DNA from: Actinocorallia populi
GTDB lineage: Bacteria > Actinomycetota > Actinomycetes > Streptosporangiales > Streptosporangiaceae
Assembly (NCBI RefSeq): GCF_002995495.1
Contig: NZ_PVZV01000013.1
Span: forward strand, 1-64,000
Length of the DNA: 64,000 nt
Direction of reading: 5' to 3'
Position 1 is the stretch's first letter. Every line of letters starts with the position of its first letter. Position numbers and translations under genes: made by a program. Positions 35,833-44,473 of this stretch are shown one piece after another. The notes below the pieces were generated by a model, which was not told the origin of the DNA, made no database searches, and saw nothing but the letters and a program-made list of their open reading frames with translations.

Positions 35833-37578
35833 GTGCCACACCTGCAGATAGGCGAACCGCGTGTGCCCGTGGACATCCCGCCCGTCCTCGCCTCGGCGGG
35901 AGCGGACCGGAGGCTGGGCGGCCCCTACGCGGCGGCCTCCGCGCTGGCGCGGGTGCTGGTGCCCCGCGCCCCGCTGCCGGTGGTGGCCGCGCACGACATC
36001 GAGCTGCGCGCCATCGCCCCCGACCTGGCCGTCCCGGTGCTGCGCACGACGCTCTCGGAGTCGCTGTCCCGCGACGAGCGCATCCTCGTCCCCGCGCCGC
36101 AGCGCACGCTGCGGATCGCGAACGGCTTCGCCGAGTTCGTGCGCGACGCGATCACCGAGCCGTGCACGTTCTTCGTCACCTCCTACGCCGAGGCCGACCC
36201 CGCCGACCGCGAGGTGATCGACGTGCTGGTCCGGCGGGTGCCGCGGCTCACGGTCGTCACCTGCGACGCGCCGGGCACCGGGGGGCGCGCGGAGTTCTGG
36301 GCCGGCCTGTGGGAGGACGGGGACGCGGCGCGCCACCGCGAGGCCGTGGAGTGGTGCCAGGAGCGGGGCTGCCACGAGGCCGCGGTCGAGCTCGGGCGCC
36401 GCGCGCTGTTCGACGAGGAGGTCGCCGAGCCGGACACCGACGACTGGTGGGCGATCGTCCACGCGACGGCCATCGGCCTGGGTTCGCTGAAACGGGAGGA
36501 GGAGGCCGCCGAGCTGCTGGCGTACGCGCGGGCCCGCACCACCGACCCGCTGCGGCAGTCCACCATCGCCTACACCGACGCGATGCTCCTGACCCGCCAC
36601 CACGACCCCGGGCGGCGCGACCTGGAGGCGGCGCTCGGCCTGGTCAACATCGGGATCGCGTTGTGCGGGCTGCTGCCCGACCGGGAGAACCGCGCGGTCA
36701 AGCTCGGCTTCGACCTCAACGGCAAGGCGCTCATCCAGGCGCGGCGCGGCCTGCCCGGCGAGGCGCTCGCCCTGGTGGAGGAGGCGATCGAGCTCGCCGA
36801 CCGCGACCTGCCCGAGGGCGCCCAGCCGGTCCACCGCATGGTGCTGCGCGCCAACCGCGCCCAGCTGCTGGCCGCGCGCGGCCGGCACGCCGCCGCGCTG
36901 GCCGACCTGGACGCGGCGATCGGGGCCGACCCCGGTTACCCGGACTACTACATCGACCGCGGCAACCTCCTGGTCCGGCTGGGCCGCGAGGAGGACGCGC
37001 TCGCCGACTACGAGACCGCGATGAGAGTGGGGCCGCCGTTCCCCGAGGCCTACTACAACCGGGCCGAGGTGCGCTTCACCCGGGGCGACCACGAGGGCGC
37101 GCTGGCCGACCTGGACTACGCGCTGGAGCTCGACCCCGGTTTCGTCGACGCGCTGGTCAACAGGGCCGGGCTGCTGGCGGCCAGGGGCGAGTACGGGCGG
37201 GCCCGCGCCGACGCGGAGGCGGGCCTGGCGGCCGACCCGGGCAACCCGTACCTGCTGTGCGCGCTGGGCCAGGTGGAGAGCGACGACGGCGACGTGGCAC
37301 GGGCCTGGGCGGCGTTCGAGGAGGCGCTGCGGCGCGAGCCGTCGCTCGCGGCGGCCTGGGCGGGACGCGGCATGCTCGCCTACGAGCTGGGCAAGATCGA
37401 AGAGGCCATCGCGGACCTGGACCGGGCCGTCGGGTTGTCGGAGGAGCCGGGGCTGCTGTTCAATCGGGCGATGGCGCTGCGCGCCGCCGGACGCGAACGC
37501 GAGGCCGTGGCCGATCTCACCCGCGCGCTGGAGCTCGACCCCGACGACCTCGACATCCGGCTGGCCCTCACCGGCTGA
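35833..37578 (+). CDS. tetratricopeptide-repeat protein with an unrecognised N-terminal domain
   Basis: This 581-residue soluble protein falls into two halves. Residues 1-210 are an alpha/beta region I do not recognise (VPVDIPPVLASAGADRR, HDIELRAIAPDLAVPVL, RILVPAPQRTLRIANGFAEF). Residues from about 330 form at least six TPR units of 34 residues (YYIDRGNLLVRLGREEDALA, YYNRAEVRFTRGDHEGALAD, LLFNRAMALRAAGREREAVA), which usually scaffold protein contacts. There is no membrane segment. GTG 35833 follows a strong GGAGGAGGAG site. It is monocistronic, preceded by a 235-base region with relatively AT-rich patches. The conserved-looking N-terminus suggests a regulatory family, but no function can be assigned. 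Confidence 0.8.
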   Translation: MPHLQIGEPRVPVDIPPVLASAGADRRLGGPYAAASALARVLVPRAPLPVVAAHDIELRAIAPDLAVPVLRTTLSESLSRDERILVPAPQRTLRIANGFAEFVRDAITEPCTFFVTSYAEADPADREVIDVLVRRVPRLTVVTCDAPGTGGRAEFWAGLWEDGDAARHREAVEWCQERGCHEAAVELGRRALFDEEVAEPDTDDWWAIVHATAIGLGSLKREEEAAELLAYARARTTDPLRQSTIAYTDAMLLTRHHDPGRRDLEAALGLVNIGIALCGLLPDRENRAVKLGFDLNGKALIQARRGLPGEALALVEEAIELADRDLPEGAQPVHRMVLRANRAQLLAARGRHAAALADLDAAIGADPGYPDYYIDRGNLLVRLGREEDALADYETAMRVGPPFPEAYYNRAEVRFTRGDHEGALADLDYALELDPGFVDALVNRAGLLAARGEYGRARADAEAGLAADPGNPYLLCALGQVESDDGDVARAWAAFEEALRREPSLAAAWAGRGMLAYELGKIEEAIADLDRAVGLSEEPGLLFNRAMALRAAGREREAVADLTRALELDPDDLDIRLALTG

Positions 37579-37590
37579 CCCGCCCCGGGC

Positions 37591-39003
37591 TCAGGCGGGC
37601 GGGACCGGCAGCGGCTCCTCCTGCGCGGTCAGCGCCAGCAGCACCAGGGAGGCCGTCCAGCCCAGCGGTGCCACGGAGTGCGGCTCGCCCTCGGCGTCCA
37701 CCCGCTCGGGAAGGACGCCCAGCGGCGTGCGGTGCTCCGAGAGCCAGTCCAGCCAGCCGGTCTCCCGCCCCGAGGCGGTCTCGGCCAGCGCGAACATCGC
37801 CACTTCGGGCGTCCACGCCTGGGTCTTGCTGCCCGCCCAGTTCTCCCCGGGCAGCAGGCCGCCGTTCTCGGGGATGCGCAGCCTGTCCGCGGCGACGGCC
37901 AGCGCGCTGGTGACACCGGGGTCGGGGGCCGCGAAAGGAGGTGCGAGAAAAGTCACAGAGGCGTCCATGTTGCCGCCCCTCAGGGGCGAGCGCGGGTAGC
38001 CGTGGACGCCGTACTCGCGCCGGATGGCCTCGTCCAGGCGCTCGGCGGCGGCCCCCCAGCGCTCGGCCTGCCGGGGGTGGCGGTCCCCGGCGATCGCGGC
38101 GGCGCCGCGCAGCCCTGCCAGCAGGGGCGCCGAGACGCCCAGCGTGGGGCGGTCGCCGAGCTGCTCGGTGGACGGGTGGCGCTCGAAGTAGTCCGACGAC
38201 GCGGGCGGAAGCCCGTCGGCCCCCAGGTGGTCGGTGATCCAGTCGGCGGCGCGCTCGACCATGGTCCAGAGCCCGCCGATCCCGTCGTCCGCGGCGTGCC
38301 CGCGGCCCCTGCGGACCTCGCCGTCCCGGTCGGAGTACCGCCCGGTGAACCAGGACGCCCACAACACCCAGCCGATCTCGTCCAGCTGGATGGAGCGCCC
38401 GTCGGTCACCGCGCTGCCGTTGGCGCGGTAGCGGGTGGCCCAGCGCCCGTCGTCGCTCTGCACCCGGGCCAGGAACGACAGCACCTGGCGGGCCTCGTCC
38501 AGATGCCCGGTGGCGGCGAAGGCCGCCGCGTGGAAGGCGGCGTCACGCGGCCAGACGTAGTTCCACATGCCGTACCAGGAGGCGGTGGACGCGCCCGACG
38601 GCGCGGTGAGCAGCCGCAGGTCGAGCAGGGCGCGGGCGGCCATGTCCCGGTGCCCCGACGCGGCGCCGGGGATCTTCCCCCGCTCCAGCCATTCCCGGTC
38701 GCCCTTGACGGCGGCGGCGACCCGCGGGTCGGCGGGGGAGACGGTGACGGGCTCCGTCGCGCCGTGCGGGATCAGCCGGATCAGTCCGTCGGCGAGCCGC
38801 ACCACCGAGCTCTCCGGCAGGTAGGAGGCGCCTTCGCCGTCGTCGGCGCCGAGCGGGCTGCTGAGGAAGGGCCAGCCCCCGCCGCCGACGAGTCCCGGGC
38901 TGTCCCACCGGGCGGCGCTGCCGTCGGGATCCTGGGCGCCGCAGGTCGCGACGATGGCCAGGAGGGTGAGGACGGCGGCGGTCCGCCGTATCCGTCTCCG
39001 CAC
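37591..39003 (-). CDS. exported GH15-like (glucoamylase-fold) glycoside hydrolase
   Basis: This 470-residue protein has an N-terminal export signal (RRRIRRTAAVLTLLAIVATC). The cysteine at its end is in a near-lipobox, VATC, so lipid anchoring is possible but atypical. The rest is an (alpha/alpha)6-barrel pattern: WYGMWNYVWPRDAAFHAAAF, IQLDEIGWVLWASWF, and a late AWTPEVAMFALA. WPRDA and the LDEIG glutamate resemble family 15 glucoamylases and glucodextranases. The sugar substrate is not known. GTG 39003 has GGGGG seven bases upstream; 39036 is an alternative. It converges on the TPR gene with a 12-base gap. Confidence 0.8.
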   Translation of the reverse strand: MRRRIRRTAAVLTLLAIVATCGAQDPDGSAARWDSPGLVGGGGWPFLSSPLGADDGEGASYLPESSVVRLADGLIRLIPHGATEPVTVSPADPRVAAAVKGDREWLERGKIPGAASGHRDMAARALLDLRLLTAPSGASTASWYGMWNYVWPRDAAFHAAAFAATGHLDEARQVLSFLARVQSDDGRWATRYRANGSAVTDGRSIQLDEIGWVLWASWFTGRYSDRDGEVRRGRGHAADDGIGGLWTMVERAADWITDHLGADGLPPASSDYFERHPSTEQLGDRPTLGVSAPLLAGLRGAAAIAGDRHPRQAERWGAAAERLDEAIRREYGVHGYPRSPLRGGNMDASVTFLAPPFAAPDPGVTSALAVAADRLRIPENGGLLPGENWAGSKTQAWTPEVAMFALAETASGRETGWLDWLSEHRTPLGVLPERVDAEGEPHSVAPLGWTASLVLLALTAQEEPLPVPPA

Positions 39004-39174
39004 CCGCTGACCCCCAAACTTCACAGGAATGCACAAATATCACGACAAGTACATCAAACATTGCCAGAAGGTTGGGTCATGACCGGTGTTCCCTTGACTA
39101 CCGGCTAGTAATCGCACCCACCGGCCCGGCGGCGGAGACCGGTTGGCTAGGCTTGCCTGCCGGAGCGGACCGCC

Positions 39175-39200
39175 GTGATTACCGCACGTGCGGTCATCAC
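39175..39200 (+). promoter_or_regulatory. 26-bp near-perfect palindrome upstream of sucC
   Basis: The core ACCGCACGTGCGGT at 39181-39194 is a perfect palindrome. It is flanked by GTGAT on the left and ATCAC on the right, so 12 of 13 base pairs are symmetric, with one T/C mismatch. It lies 14 bases ahead of the sucC ribosome site and could be an operator or, in RNA, a very tight hairpin controlling translation of sucCD. Confidence 0.6.
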
Positions 39201-39229
39201 CCGTCGATCCCTCAGAAGGACTTCTCCTC

Positions 39230-40414
39230 GTGGACCTGTTCGAACATCAGGCGAAGGAACTCTTCGCCGAGTACGGCGTACCGGTGCCCACCGGCAAGGT
39301 CGCCAAGACCGCGGCCGAGGCCCGGACCCACGCCGAAGCGCTCTTCGCGGCCGGCAGCAAGAAGGTCGTCATCAAGGCCCAGGTCAAGACCGGCGGCCGC
39401 GGCAAGGCAGGCGGCGTGAAGCTGGCCGACACCGCCGACGAGGCGGAGGCCCTGGCCGACCAGATCCTCGGCATGGACATCAAGGGCCACACGGTCCACA
39501 AGGTCCTGGTCGAGGAAGGCAGCGCGATCGCGCAGGAGTTCTACTTCTCCTTCCTGCTGGACCGGGCGAACCGGACCTACCTCAGCATCTGCACCGTCGA
39601 AGGCGGTGTGGAGATCGAGGACGTGCCGCACGACAAGCTGGCCCTCATCGCCATCGACCCGCTGACCGGCGTGGACGCCGCCAAGGCGCGCGAGATCGCC
39701 GTCGCGGGCCGGCTGCCCGAGGTCGCCGTGGACGGCGCCGCCGACATCATCGCCAAGCTGTGGCAGGTCTTCGTCAAGGAGGACGCCACGCTGGTCGAGG
39801 TCAACCCGCTGATCCTCACCGCCGACGACCAGGTGCGGGCACTGGACGGCAAGGTCTCGCTGGACGAGAACGCCTCCTTCCGCCAGCCGCGCCAGGCCGA
39901 CCTCGAGGACAAGGCCGCGGCCGACCCCCTGGAGGCCAAGGCCAAGGCCAAGGACCTCAACTACGTCAAGCTCGACGGCAGCGTCGGCATCATCGGCAAC
40001 GGCGCGGGTCTGGTCATGTCGACCCTCGACGTCGTCGCCTACGCCGGAGAGGAGTTCCCGGGCTCTCCCAAGCCCGCCAACTTCCTCGACATCGGCGGCG
40101 GCGCCTCGGCCGAGGTCATGGCCGCGGGCCTGGAGATCATCCTCTCCGACCCGGCGGTGAAGTCGATCTTCGTCAACGTCTTCGGCGGCATCACCGCCTG
40201 TGACGCGGTCGCCAACGGCATCGTCGCCGCCTACGAGCTGCTGGCCTCGCGCGGCGAGTCCGTCGACCGCCCGCTGGTCGTCCGGCTCGACGGCAACAAC
40301 GCCGAGCTTGGCCGTCAGATCCTCAACGACGCCGCGCTCAAGGGCGTCGAGCAGGTCGAAACCATGGACGACGCGGCTCGCCGCGCCGCCGAACTCGCCG
40401 CGGTAGGTGCGTAA
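39230..40414 (+). CDS. sucC: ADP-forming succinate-CoA ligase, beta subunit
   Basis: This 394-residue ATP-grasp subunit converts succinyl-CoA and ADP to succinate and ATP with SucD. The N-terminus [19 protein letters not shown] and the ATP-grasp lysine segment [18 protein letters not shown] are conserved, as are VEVNPL (metal binding) and [12 protein letters not shown] near the phosphate site. GTG 39230 has AGAAGGA nine bases upstream. The leader contains a TAGGCT -10-like box near 39148 and a 26-bp palindrome. Its stop TAA shares one base with the sucD ATG. Confidence 0.97.
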   Translation: MDLFEHQAKELFAEYGVPVPTGKVAKTAAEARTHAEALFAAGSKKVVIKAQVKTGGRGKAGGVKLADTADEAEALADQILGMDIKGHTVHKVLVEEGSAIAQEFYFSFLLDRANRTYLSICTVEGGVEIEDVPHDKLALIAIDPLTGVDAAKAREIAVAGRLPEVAVDGAADIIAKLWQVFVKEDATLVEVNPLILTADDQVRALDGKVSLDENASFRQPRQADLEDKAAADPLEAKAKAKDLNYVKLDGSVGIIGNGAGLVMSTLDVVAYAGEEFPGSPKPANFLDIGGGASAEVMAAGLEIILSDPAVKSIFVNVFGGITACDAVANGIVAAYELLASRGESVDRPLVVRLDGNNAELGRQILNDAALKGVEQVETMDDAARRAAELAAVGA

Positions 40415-41301
40415 TGGCCATCTGGCTCACTGAGAACAGCAAGATCATCGTCCAGGGCATCACCGGCGGCGAGGGCTCCAAGCACGCCGCCCGCATGCTG
40501 CGCTCGGGCGCGAAGGTCGTCGGCGGCGTCAACGCCCGCAAGGCCGGCACCACCATCACCCTCGAGGGCCAGGACCTTCAGGTCTTCGGCACCGTCGCCG
40601 AGGCGATGGAGGCCACCGGCGCTGACGTGTCCGTGGTCTTCGTGCCGCCGAAGTTCACCAAGGACGCCGTGGTCGAGGCGATCGACGCCGAGATCCCGCT
40701 CGCCGTGGTGATCACCGAGGGCGTGCCGGTGCAGGACTCCGCCGAGTTCTGGGCCCACGCCATCGCCAAGGGCAACAAGACCCGCATCATCGGCCCGAAC
40801 TGCCCCGGCATCGCCTCGCCGGGCAAGTCCAACGCCGGCATCATCCCCGCCGACATCACCCCCGGCGGGCGCATCGGCCTGGTGTCCAAGTCCGGCACCC
40901 TGACCTACCAGATGATGTTCGAGCTGCGCGACTTCGGCTTCTCGACCTGCGTCGGCATCGGCGGTGACCCGATCATCGGCACCACCCACATCGACGCCCT
41001 GCAGGCCTTCCAGGACGACCCCGAGACCGACGCGATCGTCATGATCGGCGAGATCGGCGGCGACGCGGAGGAACGGGCCGCGGCCTACATCGAGAAGAAC
41101 ATCACCAAGCCGGTGGTGGGCTACGTCGCGGGCTTCACCGCCCCCGAGGGCAAGACCATGGGCCACGCCGGCGCCATCGTCTCCGGCTCGTCCGGCACCG
41201 CCCAGGCCAAGAAGGAAGCGCTGGAGAAGGTCGGCGTCCGGGTCGGCAAGACCCCGAGCGAGACCGCCCGCCTCATGCGCGAGATCATGAAGAACCTGTA
41301 G
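40414..41301 (+). CDS. sucD: succinate-CoA ligase, alpha subunit
   Basis: This 295-residue subunit binds CoA through an N-terminal Rossmann fold ([18 protein letters not shown]). It carries the phosphohistidine His251 in [22 protein letters not shown] is also typical. Coupled to sucC by a TAATG overlap. Behind its stop lie two copies of a structured repeat and then a U-rich terminator, an unusually complex 3' end for a metabolic operon. Confidence 0.97.
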   Translation: MAIWLTENSKIIVQGITGGEGSKHAARMLRSGAKVVGGVNARKAGTTITLEGQDLQVFGTVAEAMEATGADVSVVFVPPKFTKDAVVEAIDAEIPLAVVITEGVPVQDSAEFWAHAIAKGNKTRIIGPNCPGIASPGKSNAGIIPADITPGGRIGLVSKSGTLTYQMMFELRDFGFSTCVGIGGDPIIGTTHIDALQAFQDDPETDAIVMIGEIGGDAEERAAAYIEKNITKPVVGYVAGFTAPEGKTMGHAGAIVSGSSGTAQAKKEALEKVGVRVGKTPSETARLMREIMKNL

Positions 41302-41308
41302 CGGCAGG

Positions 41309-41367
41309 CCGGGGGGCGACCCCCGGACCCCGCCGGGGCCGACCGGTCCGCGCCTCGCCGCGGCCGG
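41309..41367 (-). repeat. structured intergenic repeat, copy D (minus orientation)
   Basis: Eight bases past the sucD stop is the hairpin CCGGGGG-GCGA-CCCCCGG, followed on the minus-strand reading frame of the family by the conserved loop block that in copy B reads GGCCGCGGTGAGGCGGGGATC. The first stem of the module is degraded in this copy. Confidence 0.6.
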
Positions 41368-41375
41368 GTGTTTTT

Positions 41376-41445
41376 CTGGGGGGCGACCCCAGGCCCCCGC
41401 GAGAGGGATCAGCCGATCCTCGCTTCCCTGCGGCCGTCTGATCCC
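41376..41445 (-). repeat. structured intergenic repeat, copy C (minus orientation)
   Basis: The module has a perfect 8-bp stem GGGATCAG / CTGATCCC (41405-41412 with 41438-41445) whose loop contains the conserved GCGGCCG block, and a second hairpin CTGGGG-GGCGA-CCCCAG at 41376-41392. It is arranged as a mirror image of copies A and B behind folD. Confidence 0.65.
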
Positions 41446-41461
41446 GAGTCTCTTCCCCGGG

Positions 41462-41495
41462 CCGCCTCCCCCTTCGCGGGGGAGGCGGTCTTTCT
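41462..41495 (+). terminator. intrinsic terminator of sucC-sucD
   Basis: An 11-bp stem CCGCCTCCCCC / GGGGGAGGCGG with a TTCGC loop is followed by TCTTTCTCTCTT. It lies 160 bases past sucD and ends the read-through that crosses the two repeats. Confidence 0.8.
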
Positions 41496-41604
41496 CTCTT
41501 CCGGAGCCGACGGGGTCGTTGTTCGTCCGGTTTATCGGAGTTCGCCGGTTGCGACGGCGACACGCCGGGCGGGCAGGGGCGGGTCGCGGCGCGGGAGTGC
41601 CAGC

Positions 41605-43206
41605 ATGACGGGCATGAGCAAAGTCGAGCAGCCCTCCGGGAAGCGCAGGCTCCGGATCGTCCGGGACACCGACTCGCCGGAGACCCTGGAGGCCGAGGAG
41701 CGGGCGGCCGCCGGACCCGACGCCGCCCCGCAGGAGGACCGGCCGGAGGGGCCGGGCGCGGAGGACGGGCCCGGCGAGGAGGCCGCCGAACGCCCCGGGC
41801 GGGGCAGCGGCGGGCCCGCCCGCCCGCTGGCCGTCACCGGCATGGTCGCCGCGGCCTGGTGCGTGGGGCTCGGGCTCGTCGTCCTCATGACGATCACGCT
41901 CGTCGGCTGGATCGCCGCCCCCCGCACCGCGCTGGGGCCCGGCCTTCCCGGGGTGTTCCGCACCGCGGTGAACTTCTGGCTGGTGGCCCACCACGCGGGC
42001 TTCACCACGTCCGTCGGGCGGGTGGGGATGTTGCCGCTGGGCCTGATCCTGCTGCCCGCCGGGCTGCTCTACCGGGGCGGCGGCTGGATCATCCGGGCCG
42101 CCGAGCACCGGTACCGGCGGCGGATCGGCGTGGTCCAGGTCGCCCTGCTGCTGGCCGCGCCCTACGCCACGTTCGCGGTGATGCTGGCGCTGATCGCCGG
42201 GACGCCCAGCCTGCAGCCCTCGCCCTGGCAGGCCTTCGTGGCGTGCTTCTCGCTGGCGTTCGCCGCGGGCGGCCTGGGCGCGGCCCGCGCGATCGCGGCG
42301 TCCCGCGGCCGGGTGCGCTCGGGCGTGGGCGCGCTGCTGCGGCTGCTGCCCGACCGCCCCAGGTCCGTGGTGACCGGCGTGCTCGGCGCGCTGGCGGTGC
42401 TGACCGCGGCGGGCGCGGTCCTGGTCGGCGGCTCGCTGGCCTACCACCACGCCGAGGCCGCCGACGTCTACCGGATGCTCGCCCCCGACCTCGTCGGCGG
42501 CGGGCTGCTGGTGCTCGTGGAGATCGCCTACCTGCCGAACGCGGTGATCTGGGGCATGTCCTTCGCGATCGGTCCGGGCTTCTCGGTGGGCGCGGGCACC
42601 AGCGTCTCGCCGACCGGGGTGTTCCTGGGCGCGCTGCCGTCCTTCCCGCTGCTGGCCGCGCTGCCCGAACCCGGCCCCGCTCCGCTGGTCTCGCTCCTGG
42701 CGCTGGCCGCGCCGTTCCTGGCCGGGGCGGTCGGCGGCGCGCTGACCGTGCGCTCCTTCCCCAGCGCCGTCTACGAGGCCGCGCCGCTGTGGGGCTTCTT
42801 GTCGGGCGTGCTGACCGGCGGGGCGGTGATGGTCCTGGCGGCGCTGTCCGGCGGGCCGCTGGGCGGTCACCGCATGGCGACCATGGGGCCCTCGGCGTGG
42901 CAGATCGGGCTGCTGGCGACCCTGGAGGTGGGCCTGGCCGCGGCCTGCTCGGCCTGGCTGGTCAACTGGTGGATGTTCCGGGAGCGCCGCTCGCGCCGGA
43001 CCCGCCGCAAGGACCGCGAGGACGTCGAGGACGCCGACGCCCACGGCGGGGAGCAGCGGCGGGAGGAGTACGCCTACGACTACGAGACCGAGGGGGACGA
43101 GCCCGCGCGGGAGGCACCCGGGACCCGTCCCGACGGGTCCGCGCCGAGGACGGCGGACCCCGTCGCGTTCGTGGATCCCGAACCCGTCCTGCGGCGCCGG
43201 GACTGA
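41605..43206 (+). CDS. DUF6350 family multi-pass membrane protein
   Basis: This 533-residue protein has a charged cytoplasmic N-terminus (about 75 residues, rich in Glu, Ala and Pro) and then nine or ten hydrophobic helices, among them GMVAAAWCVGLGLVVLMTIT, MLPLGLILLPAGLLY and a glycine-rich GVFLGALPSFPLLAALPE. It ends with an acidic Tyr-rich tail (EEYAYDYETEGDE). Order and position between sucD and purN match the actinobacterial DUF6350 family. No transport motif is evident. ATG 41605 has GGGAG seven bases upstream; ATG 41614 is possible. Confidence 0.85.
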   Translation: MTGMSKVEQPSGKRRLRIVRDTDSPETLEAEERAAAGPDAAPQEDRPEGPGAEDGPGEEAAERPGRGSGGPARPLAVTGMVAAAWCVGLGLVVLMTITLVGWIAAPRTALGPGLPGVFRTAVNFWLVAHHAGFTTSVGRVGMLPLGLILLPAGLLYRGGGWIIRAAEHRYRRRIGVVQVALLLAAPYATFAVMLALIAGTPSLQPSPWQAFVACFSLAFAAGGLGAARAIAASRGRVRSGVGALLRLLPDRPRSVVTGVLGALAVLTAAGAVLVGGSLAYHHAEAADVYRMLAPDLVGGGLLVLVEIAYLPNAVIWGMSFAIGPGFSVGAGTSVSPTGVFLGALPSFPLLAALPEPGPAPLVSLLALAAPFLAGAVGGALTVRSFPSAVYEAAPLWGFLSGVLTGGAVMVLAALSGGPLGGHRMATMGPSAWQIGLLATLEVGLAAACSAWLVNWWMFRERRSRRTRRKDREDVEDADAHGGEQRREEYAYDYETEGDEPAREAPGTRPDGSAPRTADPVAFVDPEPVLRRRD

Positions 43207-43236
43207 AGGCGCCGGGACCGATCCCGGTTCAGCGCC

Positions 43237-43638
43237 TCAGAGCAGGTCGCCGTACTCGCTCAGGCTGCCCTTGGGCATGTTGAGCCGGTCCTCCATCTTG
43301 GGCAGCCAGGAGTCCTTGCACGCCTGCTCGTCGGTGTTGGTGTTGGCGGTGCGCAGGCACTCCTGGTAGCCGTTCAGCTCGCTCCACAGGAACACCGTCA
43401 TGGACAGGATCAGGCCGGAGAACAGCGCGCCCGCCAGGCCCATGACCAGGCCCGCGATCGCGCCGGGGGTGGGCCCGGTGGCCTTGCGGCGCACCTTGAC
43501 CGCCACCACCACGGCGGCGATCCCGGCGACCAGGCCGGCGGGGGCGAAGAAGGGCGTCAACAGCAGGGCGCCGAGGCCGAGCCACAGAGCGCGAAGTCCG
43601 GACCGGTCGAGGGTGGCCGCCGGGCTCTGCTCTTTCAC
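43237..43638 (-). CDS. DUF4190-like small membrane protein
   Basis: This 133-residue protein has two membrane helices around LGLGALLLTPFFAPAGLVAG and GAIAGLVMGLAGALFSGLIL, with a KVRRKATGPTPGAIAG linker typical of DUF4190 proteins. The C-terminal outer part has two cysteines (YQECLRTANTNTDEQACKDS) that may pair. GTG 43638 has GGAGG six bases upstream. It lies between, and points against, the DUF6350 and purN genes. Confidence 0.78.
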   Translation of the reverse strand: MKEQSPAATLDRSGLRALWLGLGALLLTPFFAPAGLVAGIAAVVVAVKVRRKATGPTPGAIAGLVMGLAGALFSGLILSMTVFLWSELNGYQECLRTANTNTDEQACKDSWLPKMEDRLNMPKGSLSEYGDLL

Positions 43639-43795
43639 CGATTTCCTCCAGGTGTTCTCGGCGGTGCCGGTCCACGGCGCCGGTCGCTGTGAACCGCGAA
43701 CGGCTCTGCCGATAGGCTGCGACCGGCGGACACATCCGCCGAAGGTTCCAGGGCGTGCCCCTGGGTCGTCATTATCTTCCTTCAGGAGAGTTCCG

Positions 43796-44434
43796 GTGAC
43801 CGCCCGGCTTGTCGTTCTCGTCTCCGGTGCGGGGACGAATCTCCAGGCGCTGCTCGAGGCATGCGCGGATCCAGCTTATGGTGCCCAGGTCGTTGCTGTG
43901 GGCGCCGACCGTCCTGACATAGCGGGATTGGTCCGGGCAGAAGCCGCAGGAGTACCCACTTTCCTGGAAAGAGTGGTGGACCATCCGGACCGGGATTCCT
44001 GGGACGCGGCGCTCACCGAGGCCGTCGCCGCCCACCGGCCCGACCTGGTGGTCTCCGCCGGATTCATGAAGATCCTCGGCCCCCGGTTCCTCGACCGGTT
44101 CACCGTGGTCAACACCCACCCGGCGCTGCTGCCCGCCTTCCCCGGCGCGCACGCCGTCCGCGACGCCCTCGCCTACGGGGTGAAGGTCACCGGGTGCACC
44201 GTGCACTTCGTGGACGCGGGGGTGGACACCGGGCCGATCATCGCCCAGGAGGCGGTTCCCGTCCGCTGGCACGACGACGAGGACTCGCTGCACGAGCGGA
44301 TCAAGGAGGTCGAGCGCCGGTTGTTCATCGACGTCGTCGGCCGCCTCGTCCGCGACGGCTGGACCGTCCGCGACGACCGCCACGTCTCCCTGAAGTGCAA
44401 GGTCTGCAAGACCGACGAGCCCGAAGAGGCCTGA
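43796..44434 (+). CDS. purN: phosphoribosylglycinamide formyltransferase
   Basis: This 212-residue enzyme transfers a formyl group from 10-formyl-THF to GAR in purine synthesis. It has the nucleotide loop LVSGAGTNLQALLEA, the catalytic asparagine-histidine region FTVVNTHPALLPAFPGAHAV, and VHFVDAGVDTGPII with the catalytic aspartate. GTG 43796 has AGGAG seven bases upstream. purH follows after 39 bases and folD, which makes the cofactor, is 3.3 kb downstream. Confidence 0.96.
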   Translation: MTARLVVLVSGAGTNLQALLEACADPAYGAQVVAVGADRPDIAGLVRAEAAGVPTFLERVVDHPDRDSWDAALTEAVAAHRPDLVVSAGFMKILGPRFLDRFTVVNTHPALLPAFPGAHAVRDALAYGVKVTGCTVHFVDAGVDTGPIIAQEAVPVRWHDDEDSLHERIKEVERRLFIDVVGRLVRDGWTVRDDRHVSLKCKVCKTDEPEEA

Positions 44435-44473
44435 CCTCTCGGCGGTCGGCGAAGAAGAGAAGGGATCTGTCCG

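Noticed and set aside
37591-39003. secure lipoprotein call for the GH15-like protein
   Set aside because: The cysteine follows VAT rather than the usual LAG/LAA, so the lipobox is weak; an ordinary signal peptide is equally possible.
40315-43044. 909-residue minus-strand reading frame across sucC, sucD and DUF6350
   Set aside because: It spans three real genes and a terminator on the other strand and has no domain or ribosome site.
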